A DNA stretch of 33,197 nt from Fibrobacter succinogenes (GTDB lineage Bacteria > Fibrobacterota > Fibrobacteria > Fibrobacterales > Fibrobacteraceae). Position 1 is the first letter of the stretch. Every line of letters starts with the position of its first letter. Positions 30,147-33,197 of the stretch are shown here, piece by piece. The notes below the pieces were generated by a model. That model saw nothing but the letters and a program-made list of their open reading frames with translations. It had not been told where the DNA came from and made no database searches. Location: contig CADAWC010000039.1 in NCBI GenBank assembly GCA_902791475.1, positions 1-33,197 of the forward strand, in the 5' to 3' direction. Made by a program: the position numbers and the translations under genes.

Positions 30147-32663
30147 TTACTGGAACTGAGCCGTGAAGGTTGCGCCTTCCTTCGGTTCCACCAAACGCGG
30201 GTTGTCAGCAACGCCATCGCTCCAGCCGGTAAACGAAGCACCTGCACTCGGAACAGCCGTCAAGAGGATCGGATTACCCACAAAGAACTTGCCCTTGTAA
30301 GTCGTAGCGCCATTCGGGAGAGCTGCCCCTTCCATAAGCACCGTACCACTGCCAGAAGCAGCGATCGTCACAGAAGCCGTACCGCTCAGGTCGAATTCTT
30401 CTTGGTATTCCTGAAGAACCTTGGAATCACGACTTGCAGCCCAAGACTTCAGGCAAGAACCGGTCTTGCTGAATCCGTCACCGCAAGAGTTCTTGTACCA
30501 CTTCTGATCCTGCTTGAACTTTTCAAGGTCGCGGGTCATTTCAGAGGCATCGATTGTTGCCACCATGGCGTCGACAACCTTTTCCACATTCTTGCCGTTC
30601 GTGTAGCTATTGAACATCACAGCAGAACGGTTGATGAACATGCGCTTGAATTCCGGGTTCTTGATAAGTTGATTGTAGAGGTTAGCAAAGCAGCCTTCTT
30701 CCTTGCACGGCTTGTTTCCACCGCCCTTCTTGATCCAGGCGAACATGTTGCTGCCCTGGTCAAATTCGCCATTGTTCACGCCCCACATCCAGTCAAAGCC
30801 GTGGTCAAGGTCATAGACCATGAACTTCCACGGATAACCCGGAGCAGACCATGCGCGAACGTTGTTGTTCGGCCAGTCACCGTTGTGCATATAAATTTCA
30901 GCAGCCATGTATTCGGCGAGGTTGCCCACATCGAGCATCGTCTTCACCGTAGCGTAATTGGCATTGTTTTCGCCAGAGAAATCGTTTTGTGCCACAAAGC
31001 TGAGCATCTGCATGTAAGCATCCGTCGTACCGTTGCTAGCTTCGACTTCCTTGCCCAAGTGCTTGATGAAGTTCACCGTGTTGGCGTCGATCTTGTAGTT
31101 CGTTTCTACGTAATGCTTGTTGAAACGTTCACGCATGTCATGGATGCCGTAGTACTTACCGTTGTAGAACACCACCACCTGGCGGCTTCTCTGGTAATCC
31201 ACGCTCGTGCCTTCAAGGATTGCACCGCCCATAGCGTCTTCAATGTAGTCGCTCACATAGCGGTTACCGTTATTACGGAGATTGAAGGACTTGTACTTGT
31301 CATTCACGCCCTTGCGAGTTTCGAACAACGGATAGTTGATATTGCCTTCTTCATAGATTTCACGGAGGCGAATCGAAACAGACTTTTTGTCGTTCAAGCG
31401 GCTATAGCCACCCATCAAAGAAATGCCTGCATCCTTTTCCCAGGTTGCGCCATCCTTTGTAGAAGAACCCTTTTCAAAGTATTCCACGTGAACCGGGAGT
31501 TCGACATCGGCATAGAGGCCTGCGCTATCCTTGCAGTTCTTCGGGGCTTCGCAGCTCGTCTTGATGTAATGTTCACGGAAGAAGCTAGAATCCACGCTAA
31601 TAGCAACAATCGGCATTTTCACTTCGTCTTCATCGATAAAGAACGTGCGAGTCGTTACCTTGCTCGAAAGAGCACCCGTCTTAAACGTTGCGCAACGGAA
31701 GGCCATGCTATGGTCAATCGACTTCGGGGAATTGAATTCCGGAGAGTTTTCATTCGGCACAGAGCCATCGGTCGTGCAGCGGAGCTTGACACCATCCGGG
31801 AGAGAAGGCGGATTCAGCTTAAATCCATCATTATAGAAGCCAGCCTTGAGACCGCTCATATCAGCCGGCGGAGTCGTTTCGTCATAAGACTTTACGCCAG
31901 TATTCGGCTTTTCCGGGGTCGGCTTTTCAAAGTACTTCCAATAGCCGCCATCCGTAATGCCCCAGCTATAGCCGGCATTCAGTTCCGGATAATCAACGGA
32001 ATCACGAATTCCATTATACTTATCAATCAAGTAAAGCGTGCCGCCGTTCTTATCGAGCTTCCAGTCCGTATGCGGACGCGTGTGGCGGTCACCGTTATCT
32101 GCACTTACAACAGCAGAAATATTCTTCTTGTCGCAGAAGACGACCTTGAAACCCTTAGGCTTGATGACATCGTTTCCAAAAACAAACTTGCGAGGATTCT
32201 TGCGGCTTTCAACAAGCGTATAGCCGCTCAAGTTAACATCCTTATCACTAGCGTTATAAAGTTCCACCCAAGACGGATCGTCGCCGTTTTCATCTAAGAA
32301 ATCCAAGTTGAGCGGAGTAATTTCTGTTATACGCAATGCAGACTGACCAATCCAAATCAGAGACGTATCTTCTGGCAGATAAACTGTATCAATCTTGATA
32401 ATCGTATCGTGTCCGACAACTTCGCGAATCGTATCGTAACCCGGTTTGAGCGGAGTAACAATAGTGTCGTTGCCACCATTCGGATTTGGTTTAATAATAG
32501 TATCGTTACAAGCACCTGGTGTTAAACATTGCGAACCCGGCTGAAAACCCGGATTATCAAATGCAGCGCTTGCATTTTCGTCAGCACAGCCCACAACAAA
32601 TGCTGAACCAAAAATTGCAGCCAAAGAGAGGATCTCTTTAAACCATTTTTTTGAGCGTATCAC
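30147..32663 (-). CDS. CotH-family lipoprotein with lamin-tail domain
   Basis: An 838-residue exported lipoprotein (lipobox VVGC, Cys26). In order: a linker with five DTI-type repeats (about 52-98), a lamin-tail domain (about 108-245: LRITEITPLN...DPSWVELYNASDKDVNLSGYTL), a chitobiase-like beta-sandwich (about 268-340: CTTDGSVPNENSPEF), the CotH domain (about 350-740), and a C-terminal divergent InlB-like repeat (AVPSAGASFTGWSDG). CotH motifs MHNGDWPNNNVRAW and VYDLDHGFDWMWG are clear; the family includes spore-coat protein kinases and many cell-surface proteins of plant degraders. The substrate here is unknown. I chose the GTG at 32663 because AGGTGG lies at the right distance before it; a GTG at 32672 falls inside that site. 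Confidence 0.88.
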   Translation of the reverse strand: MIRSKKWFKEILSLAAIFGSAFVVGCADENASAAFDNPGFQPGSQCLTPGACNDTIIKPNPNGGNDTIVTPLKPGYDTIREVVGHDTIIKIDTVYLPEDTSLIWIGQSALRITEITPLNLDFLDENGDDPSWVELYNASDKDVNLSGYTLVESRKNPRKFVFGNDVIKPKGFKVVFCDKKNISAVVSADNGDRHTRPHTDWKLDKNGGTLYLIDKYNGIRDSVDYPELNAGYSWGITDGGYWKYFEKPTPEKPNTGVKSYDETTPPADMSGLKAGFYNDGFKLNPPSLPDGVKLRCTTDGSVPNENSPEFNSPKSIDHSMAFRCATFKTGALSSKVTTRTFFIDEDEVKMPIVAISVDSSFFREHYIKTSCEAPKNCKDSAGLYADVELPVHVEYFEKGSSTKDGATWEKDAGISLMGGYSRLNDKKSVSIRLREIYEEGNINYPLFETRKGVNDKYKSFNLRNNGNRYVSDYIEDAMGGAILEGTSVDYQRSRQVVVFYNGKYYGIHDMRERFNKHYVETNYKIDANTVNFIKHLGKEVEASNGTTDAYMQMLSFVAQNDFSGENNANYATVKTMLDVGNLAEYMAAEIYMHNGDWPNNNVRAWSAPGYPWKFMVYDLDHGFDWMWGVNNGEFDQGSNMFAWIKKGGGNKPCKEEGCFANLYNQLIKNPEFKRMFINRSAVMFNSYTNGKNVEKVVDAMVATIDASEMTRDLEKFKQDQKWYKNSCGDGFSKTGSCLKSWAASRDSKVLQEYQEEFDLSGTASVTIAASGSGTVLMEGAALPNGATTYKGKFFVGNPILLTAVPSAGASFTGWSDGVADNPRLVEPKEGATFTAQFQ

Positions 32664-32738
32664 GGCGACCACCTAAAATAAAAAACACATCTCCCACAGA
32701 TTTTTTCCATGGGACACCTCAATTGTCCATCCAACAAC

Positions 32739-32750
32739 ACTAAATTTAGT
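32739..32750. promoter_or_regulatory. Palindrome upstream of the CotH gene
   Basis: ACTAAATTTAGT is a perfect 12-base palindrome. A second inverted pair, GGACA/TGTCC, lies nearby at about 32712-32728. Either could be an operator in the 160-base gap between CotH and tRNA-Phe. No -35/-10 pair for CotH stood out. Confidence 0.35.
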
Positions 32751-32789
32751 AGTTTTTTCAAAAAAATAACAGTAATATTCTCTTTACCC

Positions 32790-32818
32790 TTGACAAGGCA
32801 AAATTAAATATGTATAAT
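32790..32818 (+). promoter_or_regulatory. Consensus sigma70 promoter of tRNA-Phe
   Basis: TTGACA (32790-32795), 17-base spacer, TATAAT (32813-32818): a perfect consensus promoter with the tRNA starting 14 bases after the -10. Confidence 0.9.
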
Positions 32819-32832
32819 TGGGTCACCAAAAT

Positions 32833-32905
32833 GGTTCTGTAGCTCAGTTGGTAGAGCAGTGGACTGAAAATCCGCGTGTCGTTGGTTCAATTCCAATCGG
32901 AACCA
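32833..32905 (+). tRNA. tRNA-Phe(GAA)
   Basis: 73 bases without CCA. Acceptor arms GGTTCTG and CGGAACC, D arm GCTC-AGTTGGTA-GAGC, anticodon loop CTGAAAA with GAA, T arm GTTGG-TTCAATT-CCAAT, discriminator A. Confidence 0.96.
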
Positions 32906-32911
32906 CGAAGA

Positions 32912-32938
32912 AACCTCGGTGAAAACCGAGGTTTTTTC
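32912..32938 (+). terminator. Terminator of tRNA-Phe
   Basis: AACCTCGGT-GAAA-ACCGAGGTT, a nine-base-pair stem with GNRA-type loop, followed by TTTTC. Confidence 0.9.
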
Positions 32939-32964
32939 TTTATTTTCGGCATTTTTTAATTGTC

Positions 32965-32985
32965 ACCCCGGATTTATTTCGGGGT
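32965..32985. repeat. ACCCCG hairpin of the GTCA-repeat family
   Basis: ACCCCG (32965-32970) and CGGGGT (32980-32985), preceded by GTC and followed by CACC. It resembles the element at 13141-13162. Confidence 0.55.
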
Positions 32986-33006
32986 CACCATCCCGTAACA
33001 AGCATT

Positions 33007-33082
33007 GTCATTCCCGCCTACCTGTCCTCGCGCCTGTCCTCGCTTGACGGGGATGACGGGGATGACGGGGACGAGCGGGAAT
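33007..33082. repeat. Composite ATTCCCGC repeat with inner tandem units
   Basis: Outer arms ATTCCCGC (33010-33017) and GCGGGAAT (33075-33082). The inside holds two units of CCTGTCCTCGCG type and fewer GATGACGGG units than the sister copy at 13023-13119. Confidence 0.75.
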
Positions 33083-33097
33083 CGCCCTCTAGAAAAA

Positions 33098-33131
33098 CAA
33101 AAAAGGAACCCACCGGCGTAGCCGGTGGTTC
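33098..33131 (-). terminator. Terminator for a gene entering from the right
   Basis: On the minus strand GAACCACCGGC and GCCGGTGGGTTC pair around TAC (one bulged G), followed by CCTTTTTT. Confidence 0.7.
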
Positions 33132-33150
33132 TTCATATGCGGGCCCTGCC

Positions 33151-33197
33151 CTAGGATACTAGCCACGCGTCACGTCGCGTAACACGATCTGCCACTT
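33151..33197 (-). CDS. Possible C-terminal end of a gene cut by the window edge
   Basis: One minus-strand frame is open from the edge to a TAG at 33151-33153 and reads ...VADRVTRRDAWLVS. The stop is followed after about 20 bases by an intrinsic terminator, which is how a gene end would look. Fifteen codons are too few to name a product, and a structured RNA end is also possible. Confidence 0.3.
   Translation of the reverse strand, partial: VADRVTRRDAWLVS

Overview
The window most resembles chromosomal DNA of a Fibrobacter-type fibre-degrading bacterium (F. succinogenes or a close relative). The evidence is a GH45 endoglucanase lipoprotein with a long Ser-rich linker, a Fibrobacter-expanded TIGR02147-type regulator next to a lipoprotein, a giant surface protein with a poly-Ser linker and a C-terminal secretion-type domain, a CotH/lamin-tail lipoprotein, and menaquinone-type quinone genes. 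I see no insertion sequence, prophage or CRISPR array. This is an ordinary chromosomal region rich in surface proteins and in short intergenic hairpin repeats.

Layout. 1-5.8 kb (minus strand): TIGR02147 regulator, a CBM-like lipoprotein coupled to it, the maltosyltransferase GlgE, then a GH45 endoglucanase. 5.8-7.4 kb: a GNAT acetyltransferase between two gene-free stretches. The first is an array of about ten different hairpins. The second is AT-rich with three inverted repeats sharing one arm, and ends at tRNA-Leu(CAG). 7.5-9.5 kb: a three-gene minus-strand operon (two membrane proteins of unknown function and an alpha/beta hydrolase). 9.6-11 kb: a MORN/YwqK-repeat lipoprotein. 11.1-12.2 kb: two type IV pilin-like proteins. 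12.4-12.9 kb: tRNA-Leu(TAA) and a small conserved-looking protein. 13.2-18.7 kb: a tight minus-strand operon ftsX-envC-holB-recJ-TonB-like gene. 18.8-25.9 kb (plus strand): YbbR-domain protein, tsaD, and a 1683-residue modular surface protein. 26-27.4 kb: a small exported protein and birA. 27.4-30 kb (minus strand): ubiE-ubiX-ubiA and a small membrane protein, a quinone tail-assembly cluster. 30.1-32.7 kb: CotH-family lipoprotein. 32.8 kb: tRNA-Phe with a consensus sigma70 promoter and a clear terminator. The right edge holds a repeat, and probably the 3' end and terminator of a gene entering from outside.

How it fits together. FtsX and the degenerate LytM protein EnvC form a septal cell-wall hydrolysis switch, and HolB and RecJ are replication and repair proteins co-transcribed with them. 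UbiA, UbiX and UbiE act in quinone biosynthesis. The glycan and surface genes (GH45, CBM lipoprotein, modular surface protein, CotH protein) fit a life attached to plant fibre.

The least explained content is intergenic. One dispersed family starts with TAGACGARAGAACGCC at or just after stop codons and continues into short hairpins separated by purine-rich AGACGAGAG-like connectors. Another is the ATTCCCGC/GCGGGAAT family, whose copies carry compensatory outer stems and different numbers of inner tandem units. One copy of the second family supplies the C-terminal codons of ubiX.
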